Shown: positions 17,902-26,970, counted from the first letter of the stretch. The stretch is DNA of 64,000 nt from Aliivibrio sp. S4MY1 (GCF_028765545.1 NZ_JARACP010000002.1:248001-312000); one strand, 5' to 3'. The notes: generated from the letters alone by a model not told the origin. Numbers and translations: made by a program.

Positions 17902-17930
17902 AAAAGAGTGACTTAAATGGTCACTCTTTT
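17902..17930. terminator. bidirectional terminator hairpin
   Basis: AAAAGAGTGAC / GTCACTCTTTT stem with a 7-nt loop and an eight-T run, between the convergent MscS-like gene and a small membrane-protein gene. Confidence 0.8.
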
Positions 17931-17937
17931 TTTTGCA

Positions 17938-18153
17938 TTAATTTATGTCGTCTTCAGATTTTATCGCTATTGGGGTAGGTTTCTTAAACTTTTTAATAAT
18001 CAATGACACAATAAAACAGAGTGCGCCTACAATAAGTGCAGAACGTAAAATAGTGAAGCTATCATGTTCTAACTGTTGAATATGAGGGCCGACAGAAGCA
18101 AATAAACGCAAGCTAAAAAAGGCGAGAAGGATGAATGGGACAATTTTTTTCAT
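17938..18153 (-). CDS. small membrane protein, unknown
   Basis: A 71-residue protein I do not recognise. A hydrophobic N-terminal segment (residues 4-20) could be a signal or first helix. A second helix (RSALIVGALCFIVSLII, about 37-53) is followed by a lysine-rich stretch and an acidic tail. GGAG lies 9 nt before the ATG, which supports translation. It is monocistronic, with a terminator on its 3' side. No function can be offered. Confidence 0.55.
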   Translation of the reverse strand: MKKIVPFILLAFFSLRLFASVGPHIQQLEHDSFTILRSALIVGALCFIVSLIIKKFKKPTPIAIKSEDDIN

Positions 18154-18654
18154 GCGTAAATACTCCGTGAAATAGGATTATAATGACTAATTAATAACAT
18201 CATCATATCTAAAGAGAGTCCCAGTTTAATCGCTTTTATCCGTAATGTTAGATTACGATTATAAGAGTATCTAGGCATTATGTGGCAATACGAAGACAGC
18301 TAGATGGCAGTGAATGGGCGAGTAAATTGGAACTATGATCTTTGATATAAATGATGCTAATCAAGTTGATAGTTTAATTTATTTATCTAAAAGTGTGGCT
18401 GGTACCTCTTTGTTTGTATAAATTTTGACCAATTTATAAAGAAATACCTTTACAATGCTCGGTTCTAGGGTATTATCTCTCTCGCTCTGTTGCTCAGAGT
18501 TGTTAATGAACATCAAGTAAAGTAAGCCTTAGTATTTCTTCGTAATGTCGTTATTCTCAGTGTTTCCCTTATCTTTTCGTCACATTTAATAATTCAAGCT
18601 CTAAGCGTATCGCATTATGCGATTTTTTATGAATTTAAATATAAGGGACATTAC
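18154..18654 (+). other. 501-bp gap: long leader of the cold-shock gene
   Basis: No convincing gene. It holds the promoter region of the small membrane protein (left edge) and the promoter and long 5' leader of the csp gene. TTGACC at about 18427 and TACAAT at about 18453 resemble -35/-10 boxes but are 20 bp apart. Several tiny ORFs occur (for example 28 codons at 18335) without ribosome sites. A terminator-like hairpin lies near the right end. Confidence 0.5.
18609..18628 (+). promoter_or_regulatory. terminator-like hairpin in csp leader
   Basis: ATCGCA / TGCGAT with a 3-nt loop followed by six T, ending 27 nt before the csp start codon. Placed in the 5' leader of a cold-shock gene, it could act as an attenuator or temperature-responsive structure. 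Confidence 0.5.
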
Positions 18655-18864
18655 ATGTCTAAAACAACTGGTATCGTTAAGTGGTTTAACGAAGAAAAAG
18701 GTTTCGGTTTTATCACTCAAGATAACGGCGGCGCTGACGTATTCGTACATTTCCGTGCTATCGCTTCAGAGGGTTTCAAAACTCTTGCTGAAGGCCAAAA
18801 AGTTTCTTTTGAAGTTGAGCAAGGCCAAAAAGGCCCTCAAGCTGCTAACGTTGTAGCTGCTTAA
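18655..18864 (+). CDS. CspA-family cold-shock protein
   Basis: A 69-residue single cold-shock domain that binds single-stranded RNA and DNA and acts as an RNA chaperone. RNP1 is KGFGFITQ (residues 15-22) and RNP2 is DVFVHF (residues 29-34). TAAGGGA lies 6-8 nt before the ATG. The long leader upstream suggests post-transcriptional control, as for cspA. Which paralogue it is (cspA, cspV or cspE) cannot be fixed by eye. A UUCG-loop terminator follows. Confidence 0.95.
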
Positions 18865-18877
18865 TTTCAAATAAGTT

Positions 18878-18911
18878 GCGCAAAGGGTATTCGTACCGTT
18901 TGCGCTACTTT
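18878..18911 (+). terminator. terminator with UUCG tetraloop
   Basis: GCGCAAAGGGTA-TTCG-TACCGTTTGCGC forms a 12-bp stem with one mismatch and a very stable UUCG loop, then TACTTTT, 13 nt after the csp stop. Confidence 0.75.
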
Positions 18912-19104
18912 TAAATGTTTTATTAATACTCGATTTAGTTCTACTTTGTAAGATATCAACATTTCAAACATCTGCTCCTGTTTTGTACTTGTCATAACAT
19001 CTCTTAGTTACCTCTACCATCCTAGTTTTAATCCAATCATTTTTCTGTAACATTAATCTATTACTCTATCTATAAATAATTTTTATAAAACTTAAAGGTA
19101 CTTA

Positions 19105-19314
19105 ATGAAAGTAAATTTTACTATTTTCAAAAATAATGTTTCATGGGACGCGTTAATTCACCAACTAAACAGTGATGTTTTATTACGTAACATACTAATG
19201 AAAGGTGAGCTAGACTCACTTGATATTGATTTTTCATATTGTGAAGAGACAGGGAAAGGAAGTATTACCAATAGTTATAATCAGCGCATTGGTGATTTTT
19301 CAATTTCGTTTTAA
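19105..19314 (+). CDS. small hypothetical protein
   Basis: A 69-residue soluble protein that I do not recognise, with no signal or membrane segment. It has a mixed strand/helix pattern with a Trp (VSWDALIHQLN) and an acidic centre. AAAGG lies 8 nt before the ATG. It is flanked by the csp terminator on the left and by a candidate terminator on the right, so it looks like its own transcript. Confidence 0.5.
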   Translation: MKVNFTIFKNNVSWDALIHQLNSDVLLRNILMKGELDSLDIDFSYCEETGKGSITNSYNQRIGDFSISF

Positions 19315-19344
19315 TTTGTATCACGCTTTTTAAACATAAATATT

Positions 19345-19379
19345 ATTGGCTTTCCCCCTAAGACATCGGCCAATTTTTT
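19345..19379 (+). terminator. candidate terminator of the 69-residue gene
   Basis: ATTGGC / GCCAAT stem with an 18-nt loop followed by six T, about 30 nt after the stop of the upstream small gene. Confidence 0.45.
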
Positions 19380-19578
19380 CTTTGCTCAGACCTCACTAGA
19401 TAACGAATAACTATAAAAATGTTACTTATCTCATAAAAATTAAGTAAAAACACGAAGTACGTTTAAATATTCGTGATCTTGATCCTCGCAAATATCTCGC
19501 CTCTACTATAGATTGAATAGGTCATTAAGAATTATGACTGCAGCTCAAAGATGAGCGAGTGATTTAAGGAAGTATCTT

Positions 19579-19665
19579 ATGAAAAGAACAAGAAAAGCCC
19601 AATTGCAACGTGCGCGAATTCAATATTGGAAAGACACTGCAAAAGACACGGCTAAAAAGTGGTAA
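19579..19665 (+). CDS. 28-residue basic microprotein
   Basis: A very short ORF below normal gene-finder limits. It encodes MKRTRKAQLQRARIQYWKDT and eight more residues, ending AKKW. About ten residues are Lys or Arg, and it should form one amphipathic helix. TAAGGA lies 9 nt before the ATG, and a strong terminator starts 6 nt after the stop, so it has the full signals of a separate gene. Possible roles are a nucleic-acid- or membrane-binding peptide, which cannot be decided. It could also be a small regulatory RNA with an incidental ORF. Confidence 0.5.
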   Translation: MKRTRKAQLQRARIQYWKDTAKDTAKKW

Positions 19666-19671
19666 AAATAG

Positions 19672-19699
19672 AAAACTCCTGACTGTCAGGAGTTTTTTG
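19672..19699 (+). terminator. rho-independent terminator
   Basis: Perfect 11-bp stem AAAACTCCTGA / TCAGGAGTTTT with loop CTG and a T6 run, just after the 28-residue ORF. Confidence 0.85.
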
Positions 19700-19767
19700 G
19701 TTTTAGGGCGTTGTAAGGTATTAGTGCACTGCTGAAATACCCACACTCGATACAATAAACCTTTCTT

Positions 19768-20307
19768 TTATTCTTCAGACAACAACGCATTTATTTTATC
19801 CATACAATAAGTAACGTGAGGGGCTAATCGATCTTCTTCTACTGCTGTTCTTGAACCGTACAGCGTAATTGGTTCGAGATAATTTAGCCCGGTATCTTGA
19901 GCCATTTTTTCAATAGGCATTAATAAGGCTTTCATGATTGACTCTTGGCTGTCATCTGCTTGATAAGCTGAAAGCGGACTGCCAGTACTTGTCATGCATA
20001 ATAACGTTTTACCGTGAAGCTTATTGCCTTTAGACCCATAAGCAAACCCATATTCTAAAACGCAATCTTGCCACTCTTTTAATAAAGACGGACTAGAGTA
20101 CCAATAGATTGGGAATACAAACACGATAATGTCATGACAAAGCAGCAATTCCTTCTCTTTCTCAGCATCAATCTGGAAATCTGGATAGGTTTGGTACAAG
20201 TTATGTGTTGTCACTTGTTCATGTTTAGATAATGCTTCTACCAGCGCGCGGTTAATCGTAGAGCTTTCAATTAAAGGGTGGGCAAGTAAGACTAAAATAC
20301 GTTTCAT
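19768..20307 (-). CDS. NAD(P)H:quinone oxidoreductase (KefF/MdaB type)
   Basis: A 179-residue flavodoxin-fold oxidoreductase. Family marks are ILVLLAHPLIESSTINRAL at the N-terminus, LYQTYPDFQIDAEKE (residues 37-51, very like KefF), and FPIYWYSSPSLLKEWQDCVL around the flavin site. It should reduce quinones with NAD(P)H. No kefC potassium channel gene is adjacent, so an ancillary KefF role is not supported. It lies downstream of an AhpD-like gene on the same strand (86-nt gap), and the two may answer the same LysR regulator. Confidence 0.83.
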   Translation of the reverse strand: MKRILVLLAHPLIESSTINRALVEALSKHEQVTTHNLYQTYPDFQIDAEKEKELLLCHDIIVFVFPIYWYSSPSLLKEWQDCVLEYGFAYGSKGNKLHGKTLLCMTSTGSPLSAYQADDSQESIMKALLMPIEKMAQDTGLNYLEPITLYGSRTAVEEDRLAPHVTYCMDKINALLSEE

Positions 20308-20393
20308 TATGTTCTCATTTTGTGGTGAAAAAGCTAGCCATGTTCATTGTAATAGCTAACGAGGATGGCTAGAAAGGCAGTTAATGTGGCTGA

Positions 20394-20828
20394 TTAGTGC
20401 GTCATTTGTGTTGCTAATGCAAAGCGGTTCCAAGCATTAATCATGATCACTTGCATCATTGCTTGTGCTAGTTGTTCTTCACCCAGAACCTCTAAAGCTT
20501 CTTGATAGACTGTATCTGAAACACCATCATGAGCGATTAATGTCATGTCATCGGTTAATGCCAATACAGCACGCTCTGTTGCACTGAATAGTGGTGACTC
20601 CTTCCATGCGGCTAGAGCAAACAGTTTTTGTGCTTCTACACCTGCTTTTTCTGCCTCTGGCACATGCATTTGAATACAGTAAGCACACTTGTTGATCATT
20701 GAAGCGCGGATCTTAATTAGCTCTTTTAATTCAACAGATAGCGTTACACCTGATAGGTAAGATTCAATAGAAAGCATTGCATTTAGGGCTTTTGGTTGGA
20801 TTTTTGCAATATCAATACGTGAAGTCAT
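20394..20828 (-). CDS. AhpD-like carboxymuconolactone-decarboxylase protein
   Basis: A 144-residue all-helical protein of the CMD/AhpD family. The redox motif CAYCIQMHVPEA (about residues 48-59) has two cysteines spaced CxxC and the following His, as in alkylhydroperoxidase-like members. It is probably a peroxide or redox-active enzyme. A LysR gene (start 20955) is divergent across 126 bp and the quinone reductase gene is downstream, which suggests an oxidative or electrophile stress unit. Confidence 0.85.
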   Translation of the reverse strand: MTSRIDIAKIQPKALNAMLSIESYLSGVTLSVELKELIKIRASMINKCAYCIQMHVPEAEKAGVEAQKLFALAAWKESPLFSATERAVLALTDDMTLIAHDGVSDTVYQEALEVLGEEQLAQAMMQVIMINAWNRFALATQMTH

Positions 20829-20954
20829 AATTAATCTCTCTTTATGTTTTTTGTTAGCGCTTTATTGCGATGTGTGCATTGTGCATAATTCGATAAAGAG
20901 AGAGAATAACCATTAAAGCTGAAATAATTTTGCATAAAACGCAAAGGTGGGAGT

Positions 20955-21851
20955 GTGTTAGACTTAATTCGAATATTTGACCAGGTGGTAGAGTCAGGTA
21001 GTTTTTCTCAAGCCGGCCATGCGTTACATATGGCGCCATCATCGGTTGCGAGAAACATAGATAACCTTGAAAACAAAGTGCAGACGACATTATTTAAAAG
21101 AAGTACACGCCAGTTAATTTTGACTGAGGAGGGACTTTATTTTCACCAACAATCAATTAAGTTGCTGCAAGAGAGTGATAAGTTATTGAGTGAAATGAAG
21201 GGCCATAATGAAGAGCCTGAAGGCATGTTACGTATCTCGGTCTTTGAAAGTTTTGGTAATTTAATTTTAGCGTCTTTAATTCCTGAGTTTTTAGCTTTAT
21301 ACCCAAAAATAAAGATAGAGTTAGAGCTTGATAATAATGTGGTGGATCTTAATAGTGAAAATATCGATATAGCGATACGTATTGGAACACCTCAAGACAG
21401 CTGTTTAAAAGCTCGTAAATTAATGCTGAATAACACCTCTTTAGTTGCTTCTTCTGATTATCTAGCGAGTCATGAGAAAATTGAGAAACCAGATGATTTG
21501 GTTCATCATAATTGCTTGCTTATTAGTCATGAACGACAGAGAAACCACTGGTACTTTAAAAAGGGAAATGTGGCGAAAAAGGTGTCAGTCTCTGGGAATT
21601 TAATTTCAAAAGGAGGCTCACCACTATTGAACGCGGCCCTGAAAGGCTCTGGGGTACTGCTGCTCTCCGATTGGATGACGGCAGAATATATTGAAAGTGG
21701 CCTATTAACTCCTGTGTTACCTAAGTGGACTGCGACTCATGGTGAAAACGGCAGTGGTGAGATTTTTGCGATTTATAAAAGCACTCAATACCCTAAACCA
21801 TATATTCGTGCTTTTTTGGACTTTATTATTGAAAAAATGAAAGAAAACTAA
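20955..21851 (+). CDS. LysR-family regulator (GTG start)
   Basis: A 298-residue LysR regulator. It starts with GTG at 20955, preceded by a strong AAAGGTGGGAG. The helix-turn-helix is SFSQAGHALHMAPSSVARNIDNLENKVQ (residues 16-43), and the substrate-binding domain begins near residue 90. Divergent from the AhpD-like gene, its probable target. The intergenic region holds tandem TGTGCAT repeats near 20872-20885. It is convergent with, and 6 bp from, the next LysR gene. Confidence 0.84.
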   Translation: MLDLIRIFDQVVESGSFSQAGHALHMAPSSVARNIDNLENKVQTTLFKRSTRQLILTEEGLYFHQQSIKLLQESDKLLSEMKGHNEEPEGMLRISVFESFGNLILASLIPEFLALYPKIKIELELDNNVVDLNSENIDIAIRIGTPQDSCLKARKLMLNNTSLVASSDYLASHEKIEKPDDLVHHNCLLISHERQRNHWYFKKGNVAKKVSVSGNLISKGGSPLLNAALKGSGVLLLSDWMTAEYIESGLLTPVLPKWTATHGENGSGEIFAIYKSTQYPKPYIRAFLDFIIEKMKEN

Positions 21852-21857
21852 TTCAAT

Positions 21858-22745
21858 TTATCTCAGTGTTTCTTTAAGATTTTTAATCAGAGTTTGATAT
21901 CTCTGCGGCAAATCTCTATTTCTTTTTTGAACTAAAAACAAACTCTCATACACAGGATTTTTTGGTTTATGTATGTGTAGTTCGTGTTTATAAGGAAAGG
22001 CATCAATAGCGCTTTGTGGAAGCACGGTGAAGCCAATTCCTTGGGCGATAGGCAGTAAAATTTGGCTTAATTGATTAATGTAACTTGCCGTAGGAACATC
22101 ATTAGCATTGCCTTTTTCTAGGGCTGCATCTTGGCAAAGATCAAAATAAAGTGACAGGTAATGCTCTGCATCAGGGTGCTTTATTAACCCTAATTCGGTT
22201 AACGTATCCCTAGTTATGGATGTTTTTTTATAGTGTTTCGGTAACACTAGGCAGAGTGATTCTTTGGTGATCTCTTCACTACGAAATAGGTTCGGTGCTG
22301 GTTGGTGAGTCACTATCCCTATATCAATATTTCCTCGTTGGATGTCTTCTAATATCTTATGGTTTGGTGCAACCTCTACGTGAGTCACTAAATTAGGGTG
22401 TTTTTTTTGCAAGGTAATACATTCTGGATAGAGAGATAAAGCTAACGCTCCAGAGCAGGCGAATTTACATAAGCCTTTGTATGGGTCATCAAAACTTAAT
22501 GCTTCATTAAGGCTATCCGCATTGCGTTGTTGTTGCTTGGCATAATCATAGACTATCCGGCCTTGCTCGGTGAGTTCGACACTTTTTCCTTCCCGCTTTA
22601 ATAAATCATACCCACACGCCAGTTCTAATTTTTTAATGTGTTGGCTGACTCCTGGTTGAGTCATAAAAAGTTTTTCAGCTGTGTGAGTAAAGTGGCCGAC
22701 ATCAACAAGAGTACAAAACGTATTGAGCCATAGAGGGTTAAGCAT
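21858..22745 (-). CDS. LysR-family regulator
   Basis: A 295-residue LysR regulator with helix-turn-helix HFTHTAEKLFMTQPGVSQHIKKLELACG (about residues 18-45) and the usual effector domain. The upstream gap to the zinc-ribbon gene at 22919 is 173 bp and divergent, so that small gene may be its target. The effector is unknown. Confidence 0.83.
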   Translation of the reverse strand: MLNPLWLNTFCTLVDVGHFTHTAEKLFMTQPGVSQHIKKLELACGYDLLKREGKSVELTEQGRIVYDYAKQQQRNADSLNEALSFDDPYKGLCKFACSGALALSLYPECITLQKKHPNLVTHVEVAPNHKILEDIQRGNIDIGIVTHQPAPNLFRSEEITKESLCLVLPKHYKKTSITRDTLTELGLIKHPDAEHYLSLYFDLCQDAALEKGNANDVPTASYINQLSQILLPIAQGIGFTVLPQSAIDAFPYKHELHIHKPKNPVYESLFLVQKRNRDLPQRYQTLIKNLKETLR

Positions 22746-22918
22746 AAATCACCAAGAAAAAATGAACCTAAGAAGAGATAACAAAAGATTACTAGATGAA
22801 GAGTAATTGATAATTTCTTGTTTGATAAGGGGGTGGTGCGATTTATTTTTCCTGCGAGATGATGACTTTTGCTTTTAGGTTATTTACACTCGCCGAAAAT
22901 AGTTAATAGGAATAAAAA

Positions 22919-23089
22919 ATGGACTGTCCAAGTTGTGAAGAACATATTGGTTGGGAATGGATTGATGATGAAGCTATTGAACCCAATGAGATCTTTGAGT
23001 GTCCAGAGTGTGAAGAATCACTACGTTACTTGATTGATGAAGGTACGTATTTAGGCCCTCAACATAAAACAGTGGAGGTAGTGGACTAA
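22919..23089 (+). CDS. small zinc-ribbon protein
   Basis: A 56-residue acidic protein too short for most gene finders. It has two CxxC knuckles, CPSC (residues 3-6) and CPEC (28-31), making one four-cysteine zinc ribbon, followed by an acidic C-terminal part. AATAGGAAT lies 7-9 nt before the ATG. Its stop codon lies inside a terminator hairpin. It may be a nucleic-acid or protein-interaction module; no specific function is known to me. Confidence 0.65.
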   Translation: MDCPSCEEHIGWEWIDDEAIEPNEIFECPECEESLRYLIDEGTYLGPQHKTVEVVD

Positions 23090-23103
23090 ACACCACCTCC
23101 ACT
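23071..23103. terminator. hairpin overlapping zinc-ribbon 3' end
   Basis: AGTGGAGGTAGT / ACCACCTCCACT pair over 12 bp with one A/C mismatch, which becomes a G-U pair in the minus-strand RNA. It overlaps the last codons of the zinc-ribbon gene and lies 14 bp past the chemoreceptor stop, so it may serve both. Confidence 0.6.
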
Positions 23104-23116
23104 ATAATTATAGATA

Positions 23117-25003
23117 TTATGATAGTTTAAATGTCGCTACTTTTTCACTTAAATCAAGAGCTTGTTCTTTGAGTGCGTTAGATTGAGTTAAGCTGTCTGT
23201 TGAATCAATCACAAGTAAATCTGTCACATCTTTAATTGATGTGACATTTTGAGTTATTTCTCCTGTAACATGAGTTTGCTCTTCAGCGGCGGTCGCAATT
23301 TGAGTCGCCATATCGCTGATTAAAGTGACTGATGAACTAATCTCTTCTAGTGCCAGTGTTGCTCTGTCTACGTCTTCTACTGAGCTATTTGCTAGCTCAG
23401 AGCTGCTTTGCATTAAGTTAACGGCACGACTTGTTGTTTGTTGAAGGATATCAATCGTTGATTTAATCTCTTCAGTTGAAGTATGAGTGCGTTGGGATAA
23501 CACACGAACTTCATCGGCAACAACAGCAAAGCCTCGCCCTTGCTCTCCTGCTCGTGCTGCTTCAATAGCGGCATTTAGTGCTAATAAATTCGTTTGTTCA
23601 GCAATACCTTGAATCGTTGCCAATACGGTATTGATCTCTTGAGAGTGCTGCTGAAGCTCACTGATTACCATGCTTGCTTCATTCACTTCATTCGCTAGAT
23701 TATTGATTGATGCTTTTGTTTCAATAACAAGAGAATGGCCTTTTTGAGTACTGCTCGATGAGTTTTGAGCTGCTTCTGCAGTCAGCTCTGCATGAGAGGC
23801 TATTTCACGAGTGGCTGATGCCATTTCAGTTACTGCGGTCGCAACCATAGTAATTTCTTGTTGTTGCATGTTTAATTCTTTCACTGAATTATTAGCACGG
23901 TTAGTACTTTGTTCTGATCCGGCTGTAAGTTGTTGTGATTGTTGGCGTATATGCTGAATGAGCTGCTGTAAACTATCTACAAAAGTATTGAAGTTATTCG
24001 CTAGTTCGCCCACTTCATCTTTATTTTCAACATGGATTCGTTGAGTTAAATCACCACTGCCATTTGCAATTTGTGCAAGTGCTTGAGATACATTGTTTAA
24101 CGGGCGGAATAAGATATTACACAGTAAGTTGAATAATAACGTACAGATAATGACAACAATCGCGGTTACTAGAACCTGTCCTGATACGGCATCAAATAGA
24201 GGGGCAACTAGCGAGTCATAATTAATGACGCTCACTGTAATTAAACTCGTACCATCAATTTTTTGAGCATACATAATGTATTTCTCACCATCTAATTCAA
24301 TAGATATGTCAGAGTTACTGTTTGTTGCTTGCTGGATTGTTGAAAAATCTAAGCCTAAAGTGGAGACTGATTTATTCAGCAGCTTTGTATTTGGATGAGT
24401 AAAAATATTGCCTTTATTATTAGCAATAAACATAAATCCGTCACCTGGAATAATCACTTTTTCCATACTGTTTAGGATATCGGTGATCTCAACATCTGCG
24501 CCAAGAACCACTTGTTGGCCATGAAGGTTCAATGCTTTACCTAAAGAGACAACATTTGCCCCTGTTGCTGCAGCAACGGTTGGATTGTCCATAAATACTT
24601 TTGAAGGAGCCGCAACTGCATTTGTGTACCACCCCCATTTTCTTGGGTCATCATTACCAGGTGGAAGGATCACACCATTTGCATTAGCTTGGGAACCGTC
24701 TGGGTAAGCAAGGAAGACATTATCAAATTTTGCAGAGTCGCGAACTTGTTTTAAGTGAACAACGATAGCATCTGCATTTGCTTCTTGAGGCAATGAGGTT
24801 AGTGCTCGTTCTTTAGATAAAATCCAATCAGTAACGTATTGATTATATGATGCTGTCGTACTTTCTAAGCGTTGCTCTATTTCTGTATCTAAGCGCCCTA
24901 AAGAGGCATTAAACGATAAGGCTTCCACTAATACTCCCCCGAGTATAATTGCAGCGCTAGCTGATATTGCTAGTTTGTTTTTAAGCGATAAATTTTTTAG
25001 CAT
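23117..25003 (-). CDS. methyl-accepting chemotaxis protein
   Basis: A 628-residue chemoreceptor. I chose [13 protein letters not shown] (25003), because the 21 residues before it in the longer frame are not membrane-like. A first membrane helix is at residues 11-30, then a periplasmic double-Cache-like sensor (with [12 protein letters not shown]) to about 275. A second helix and HAMP domain ([11 protein letters not shown]) follow. The signalling domain carries the conserved hairpin tip [20 protein letters not shown]. It should couple to CheA/CheW; the ligand is unknown, though small organic acids or amino acids are usual. Confidence 0.92.
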   Translation of the reverse strand: MLKNLSLKNKLAISASAAIILGGVLVEALSFNASLGRLDTEIEQRLESTTASYNQYVTDWILSKERALTSLPQEANADAIVVHLKQVRDSAKFDNVFLAYPDGSQANANGVILPPGNDDPRKWGWYTNAVAAPSKVFMDNPTVAAATGANVVSLGKALNLHGQQVVLGADVEITDILNSMEKVIIPGDGFMFIANNKGNIFTHPNTKLLNKSVSTLGLDFSTIQQATNSNSDISIELDGEKYIMYAQKIDGTSLITVSVINYDSLVAPLFDAVSGQVLVTAIVVIICTLLFNLLCNILFRPLNNVSQALAQIANGSGDLTQRIHVENKDEVGELANNFNTFVDSLQQLIQHIRQQSQQLTAGSEQSTNRANNSVKELNMQQQEITMVATAVTEMASATREIASHAELTAEAAQNSSSSTQKGHSLVIETKASINNLANEVNEASMVISELQQHSQEINTVLATIQGIAEQTNLLALNAAIEAARAGEQGRGFAVVADEVRVLSQRTHTSTEEIKSTIDILQQTTSRAVNLMQSSSELANSSVEDVDRATLALEEISSSVTLISDMATQIATAAEEQTHVTGEITQNVTSIKDVTDLLVIDSTDSLTQSNALKEQALDLSEKVATFKLS

Positions 25004-25258
25004 GCGGGTCCATTTTTTAGTTATGTAATGATGATTTGGTGAATAGTAATATTCAAACGTTATCATGATAATTTTAAGTTCCGAAATAAATCATGCCATA
25101 AATATTACATTGAAGATAATAATAGGGATGAAAGAAGTATTTGACTTGTGCGTTTATTAAGCATTATCCATGCTGTTTTTTATCTATATTATGAATATAA
25201 TTTATTATTTAAATGATAAAATAGTGCAGCTGCTTTTTATTGTTAGGAAACGCTTAAA

Positions 25259-26146
25259 TTGAACACCTCATATAAATATACGATCGCTGGTTGTGCTGCC
25301 ATTTTACTCTGGAGCTTAATTGTTGGGCTTATCCGTAACGTAACTGAACAATTAGGCCCGATTGGTGGCGCTGCAATGATATACAGTGTTGGCTCACTGT
25401 TTCTGATTATAGTGGTTGGGTTGCCAAAACTACGTTTATTTTCAATTCGTTATTTATTAATTGGTGGTGGGTTGTTCGTCACTTATGAAATATGCCTATC
25501 GTTAGCGCTTGGGATGGCAAACAGCCGTAATCAAGCGGTTGAAATGAGTATTATTAATTATCTATGGCCTTCATTGACGGTTCTTTTTGCTGTGCTTGCT
25601 AGTAATAAGCCTGTAAGTAAGGTGATTTACCCTGCAATACTCTTGTCCTTTTTTGGTGTTGCATGGACATTGAGTGGGGATGAAGGTCTTTCTATTTCTC
25701 AGCTAATGGATAATGCAGCAACTAACCCTATTAGTTATTTATTGGCATTTACTGGGGCGTTTCTTTGGGCTATTTATTGTAATGTCACCAAAAAATTAGC
25801 TAATGGTAAAAATGCAATTACTTGGTTTTTTATCGCCACTGCTATATCGCTATGGGGTAAATATACAATTAGTGATGAAGCGTCGATAGTGATGACCAGT
25901 GATGCAGTAATCGATTTATTGCTGGCTGGGATAGTGATGGGTAGTGGCTATGCCTTATGGAATATCGGAATTATTGGCGGCAACATGGTATTGCTTGCGA
26001 CGTTTTCTTATTTTACACCGATCTTTTCAACTTTCTTTTCTGCATGGATTTTAGATATTGAGCTAACCATGCAGTTTTGGCAAGGGGTTATAATGGTGAC
26101 ATTAGCCTCACTGATATGTTGGTGGTTCACTCGAGAAAAAGAGTAA
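25259..26146 (+). CDS. yddG: aromatic amino acid exporter YddG
   Basis: A 295-residue drug/metabolite-transporter protein with ten hydrophobic helices. It follows E. coli YddG closely at several places: LWSLIVGLIRNVTEQLGPIG near the N-terminus, YEICLSLALG, NYLWPSLTVLFA and GSGYALWNIGI. YddG exports aromatic amino acids and methyl viologen. The start codon is TTG with AGGA about 10 nt before it. TTGACT and TTATCC (17-bp spacing, near 25150) form a plausible promoter. Confidence 0.88.
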   Translation: MNTSYKYTIAGCAAILLWSLIVGLIRNVTEQLGPIGGAAMIYSVGSLFLIIVVGLPKLRLFSIRYLLIGGGLFVTYEICLSLALGMANSRNQAVEMSIINYLWPSLTVLFAVLASNKPVSKVIYPAILLSFFGVAWTLSGDEGLSISQLMDNAATNPISYLLAFTGAFLWAIYCNVTKKLANGKNAITWFFIATAISLWGKYTISDEASIVMTSDAVIDLLLAGIVMGSGYALWNIGIIGGNMVLLATFSYFTPIFSTFFSAWILDIELTMQFWQGVIMVTLASLICWWFTREKE

Positions 26147-26180
26147 ATATAAACTATACATTGATGATCACAGTTATCTG

Positions 26181-26211
26181 TATGATTTATTGTTAATTGT
26201 AATAAATCATA
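26181..26211. repeat. A+T-rich 11-bp inverted repeat
   Basis: TATGATTTATT and AATAAATCATA pair perfectly around a 9-nt spacer. It lies 35 bp after yddG and 68 bp before the hydrolase gene. It has no T run, so it may be a weak terminator or an operator. Confidence 0.45.
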
Positions 26212-26278
26212 TTTATAGACTATGAGAACTATTTCCTCCTGATATAGTCTTATAAAGAGTGAATTTTAGGAGTAGATA

Positions 26279-26920
26279 ATGGCGAATATAGTGGTATTGC
26301 ATGGGTTATATATGCATGGCGTGGTAATGAAGCCTCTTGCTGACCGATTAAAAAAGAAAGGTCATACGGTACAAGTCATTAGCTATAATTCACTTCGTAT
26401 TAATGAAATAGTCCTTTTTAAGCGCATTCATAGCTGTTTATCTGTATCTAAAAAAAATGTCGTTCTTGGGCATAGTTTAGGTGGCATTTTAGCCGTACAT
26501 TTTGCTAATTATCACCAAGATATTAATACACCAATAGATTCCATTGTGACGATTGGATCTCCGCTTCAAGGTGCTTCTATTGCTAAAGAACTTCAAAGTA
26601 AAAAATTGGGTTTTATATTAGGAAGCTCAAAGACACAGGGATTGGTCGATGTTGCTAAATTAACAGCTAATTATCCTATTGGTTCTATTGCAGGGACATT
26701 ACCGATTGGTTTACGTCCACCAATGATTCGAGATCATCAACCTTCAGATGGAACCGTAACGGTTAAAGAAACCCTACTGCCAGAGCTGACAGATCACTTG
26801 TGTTTAAACTATTCCCACACGAGTTTGCTTTATGCGACAGAAACAGCAAAGCAAGTGGATTACTTTATTGAGAATCATAAGTTTAAAAAAGAAGATAAAT
26901 CAGAGGAAGAGGTGGTATAA
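26279..26920 (+). CDS. alpha/beta hydrolase
   Basis: A 213-residue alpha/beta-hydrolase fold protein. The oxyanion region is VVLHGLYMHG (residues 5-14), the nucleophile elbow VVLGHSLGG (about 61-69) carries the catalytic Ser, and the later DGTVTVKE and HTSLLY supply the likely Asp and His. It resembles lipase/esterase-like proteins such as PGAP1-type or YcjY-type hydrolases, but no substrate can be named. AGGAG precedes the ATG. It is monocistronic and convergent with the RIO kinase gene. Confidence 0.8.
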   Translation: MANIVVLHGLYMHGVVMKPLADRLKKKGHTVQVISYNSLRINEIVLFKRIHSCLSVSKKNVVLGHSLGGILAVHFANYHQDINTPIDSIVTIGSPLQGASIAKELQSKKLGFILGSSKTQGLVDVAKLTANYPIGSIAGTLPIGLRPPMIRDHQPSDGTVTVKETLLPELTDHLCLNYSHTSLLYATETAKQVDYFIENHKFKKEDKSEEEVV

Positions 26921-26921
26921 G

Positions 26922-26947
26922 AAAGTAGATAGTCCGTTATCTACTTC
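26922..26947. terminator. bidirectional hairpin
   Basis: AAGTAGATA / TATCTACTT stem with a 6-nt loop between the convergent hydrolase and RIO kinase genes; the flanking T run is weak. Confidence 0.55.
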
Positions 26948-26970
26948 TATAATGTTTGATAAAGTATGGA

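Noticed and set aside
18335-18421. 28-codon ORF (MIFDINDANQ...) before csp
   Set aside because: No ribosome site and no terminator; several similar short frames occur in the same gap.
18617-18856. 79-codon frame overlapping csp
   Set aside because: It is the +1 shadow of a clear cold-shock protein.
20312-20326. TTCTCATTTTGTGGT resembling a SypG enhancer before the quinone reductase
   Set aside because: No -24/-12 promoter is nearby and the last positions do not fit, so it is probably chance in A+T-rich DNA.
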